From: Gemmatimonadales bacterium | Lineage (GTDB): Bacteria; Gemmatimonadota; Gemmatimonadetes; Gemmatimonadales; GWC2-71-9 | NCBI GenBank assembly: GCA_030601605.1 | Contig: JAUVTI010000009.1 | Span: forward strand, 1 to 25,451 | Reading direction: 5' to 3' | DNA length: 25,451 nt | Shown here: positions 24,582-25,451 of the stretch, piece by piece | Position numbering within the stretch: position 1 is the stretch's first letter | Layout of the letters: each line of letters starts with the position of its first letter | Notes under the pieces: model-generated | Seen by the model: the letters and a program-made list of their open reading frames with translations, nothing else | What the model was told of the DNA's origin: nothing | Databases searched by the model: none | Program-made: the position numbers and the translations under genes

Positions 24582-24962
24582 TCAGCTACAGGTGGGCTCG
24601 CCCTCCTGTGTGGCGGGCGCCGGTGGGCTGCCGACGGTCCCGTAGAAGATGGCGCACGCCCTGCCGGTGCCGGTGTGCGTTGCGGTTGCTCCCCAGCCGG
24701 ACGCAGTCACGTTCTGCATCGAGACGGTCACCCCGGCCGACGTCTGGTACATCGTTCCGAGGTTCGACGTGTACGTGTAGAACTCGGCCAGGTAGGCCTC
24801 CTCGGCCGTGACCAGGTTCCGCAGATCGGCCTTCATCGAGGCGAGAAACGCCTTCTCCTTCGTGTTGGCGAACTTGGGGATCGCGATTGCAGCCAGAATC
24901 CCGATGATCACCACCACTATCAGCAGCTCGATGATCGTGAAGCCTCTGGACTCGCTACGCAT
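24582..24962 (-). CDS. pilA: Type IV pilin (second copy)
   Basis: A 126-residue prepilin: MRSESRG, then FTIIELLIVVVIIGILAAIA with glutamate at +5, and IPKFANTKEKA as helix extension. The C-terminal domain is short and beta-rich, and two cysteines (RACAIFYG and EPTCS at the very end) can form the D-loop disulfide. Its first 60 residues are nearly identical to those of the first pilin; the C-terminal half differs (a GSPPAPATQ insert). GAGGA lies eight bases upstream of the ATG. The gene sits directly behind the terminator of the first pilin, so it needs readthrough or a promoter I cannot see. Confidence 0.95.
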   Translation of the reverse strand: MRSESRGFTIIELLIVVVIIGILAAIAIPKFANTKEKAFLASMKADLRNLVTAEEAYLAEFYTYTSNLGTMYQTSAGVTVSMQNVTASGWGATATHTGTGRACAIFYGTVGSPPAPATQEGEPTCS

Positions 24963-24986
24963 AGGACACTTCCTCGCCTGAATCTG

Positions 24987-25024
24987 GAAAAGAACGAGGC
25001 GGTGGAGGATACCTCCACCGCCTC
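24987..25024 (-). terminator. Rho-independent terminator between the two pilin genes
   Basis: A perfect 13-bp stem (24996-25008 with 25012-25024, 3-base loop) is followed by GTTCTTTTCC on the minus strand. The T-run is interrupted, so some readthrough into the second pilin is plausible. Confidence 0.85.
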
Positions 25025-25053
25025 ACCCCCAAGAAGACTAGCCCAGGATGTAC

Positions 25054-25425
25054 CTAGCTGCAGTAGGGCTCGCCCTCGTTGCTGGTAGCCGTGGCCTGGT
25101 CACCAAGATAGATCTGGCAGGTCTTGGCCGTACCGGTGTGCACGGCAGACGCCGACCAGCCCTTGCCGCTCACGTTGGCGATGCTCACGGTGACGCCCGG
25201 CGACTCGCCATAGCCTGTGCCGAGCTGCCCGGCCGTACCATACGTCACGAAGTCCGCAAAGTAGCTCTCCTCGGCATTGACGAGGTTACGCAGGTCGGAC
25301 TTCATGGACGCGATGTACGCCTTCTCCTTCGTGTTCGCGAACTTCGGAATCGCGATCGCGGCCAGAATACCGATGATGACCACGACGATCAGAAGCTCGA
25401 TCAGAGTGAAACCCTTGCGGTTCAT
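25054..25425 (-). CDS. pilA: Type IV pilin (first copy)
   Basis: A 123-residue major-pilin-like prepilin: MNRKG, then FTLIELLIVVVIIGILAAIA with glutamate at +5, followed by IPKFANTKEKA. The globular part has GVTVSIANVSGKGWSASAVH, and two cysteines (KTCQIYLG and EPYCS) suggest a C-terminal disulfide loop. The ribosome site CGGAGGT (25432-25438) is near ideal, with seven bases to the ATG, consistent with high expression. The promoter lies beyond the window. Length is short for a group a pilin and close to those of delta-proteobacterial and Gemmatimonadota-like pilins. Confidence 0.96.
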   Translation of the reverse strand: MNRKGFTLIELLIVVVIIGILAAIAIPKFANTKEKAYIASMKSDLRNLVNAEESYFADFVTYGTAGQLGTGYGESPGVTVSIANVSGKGWSASAVHTGTAKTCQIYLGDQATATSNEGEPYCS

Positions 25426-25451
25426 CTAAACACCTCCGCAGAACGTGTAAC

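Noticed and set aside
1..25451. CRISPR array, rRNA, tRNA or insertion sequence
   Set aside because: No regularly spaced identical repeats, RNA gene signatures or transposase motifs were seen on either strand.

Overview
The window is GC-rich bacterial chromosome in which every gene I can support lies on the minus strand. Transcription therefore runs from the high coordinates to the low ones. It carries a type IV pilus locus, a housekeeping block and a small mixed operon, with no rRNA, tRNA, CRISPR array or mobile element. The taxon is an inference: the high GC, the pilin-to-pilMNOPQ locus ending in lipoproteins, a sigma-54 activator with a coiled-coil linker, and the topA-trmFO-xerC-hslV-hslU order together suggest a Gemmatimonadota-like or related lineage. 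I hold this only moderately, since it rests on gene content and not on a marker gene.

Layout in transcription order. (1) 25425-22104: two paralogous major pilins, each followed by a strong terminator with a T-run. Three overlapping or abutting minor pilin genes (pilV-, pilW- and pilX-like) follow. (2) 21980-14358: pilM, pilN, pilO, pilP and pilQ behind a promoter with a perfect -35 box, then two secreted lipoprotein genes of unknown function, closed by a textbook terminator. (3) 14200-12492: aroC and aroK (shikimate pathway). The aroK reading frame appears to need a CTG start. (4) 12277-5586: topA, trmFO, xerC, hslV and hslU, a tight operon whose order matches the one known from Bacillus subtilis (topA-trmFO-codV-clpQ-clpY). 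(5) 5359-1314: argF, gcvT, a mogA/moaB-like gene and a sigma-54 activator behind a near-consensus promoter; two of the three junctions are 4-nt overlaps. (6) 952-1: the N-terminal 317 codons of an iron-only-hydrogenase-like protein with its own promoter, cut by the window edge.

How the genes fit together. Pilins and minor pilins build and prime the fibre. PilM, PilN, PilO and PilP form the alignment complex joining the cytoplasmic platform to the PilQ secretin. The motor and platform genes (pilB, pilT, pilC) and prepilin peptidase (pilD) are not in the window. The two lipoproteins are placed as if they were accessory to PilQ. They share an Ig-like segment with each other, and the first of them and PilQ each carry an acidic loop resembling a calcium site.

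Most of the window is ordinary core genome. The parts most worth a second look are the PilQ-linked lipoprotein pair, the degenerate hydrogenase-like protein, the activator whose receiver domain lacks the phosphorylatable aspartate, and the non-canonical start of aroK.
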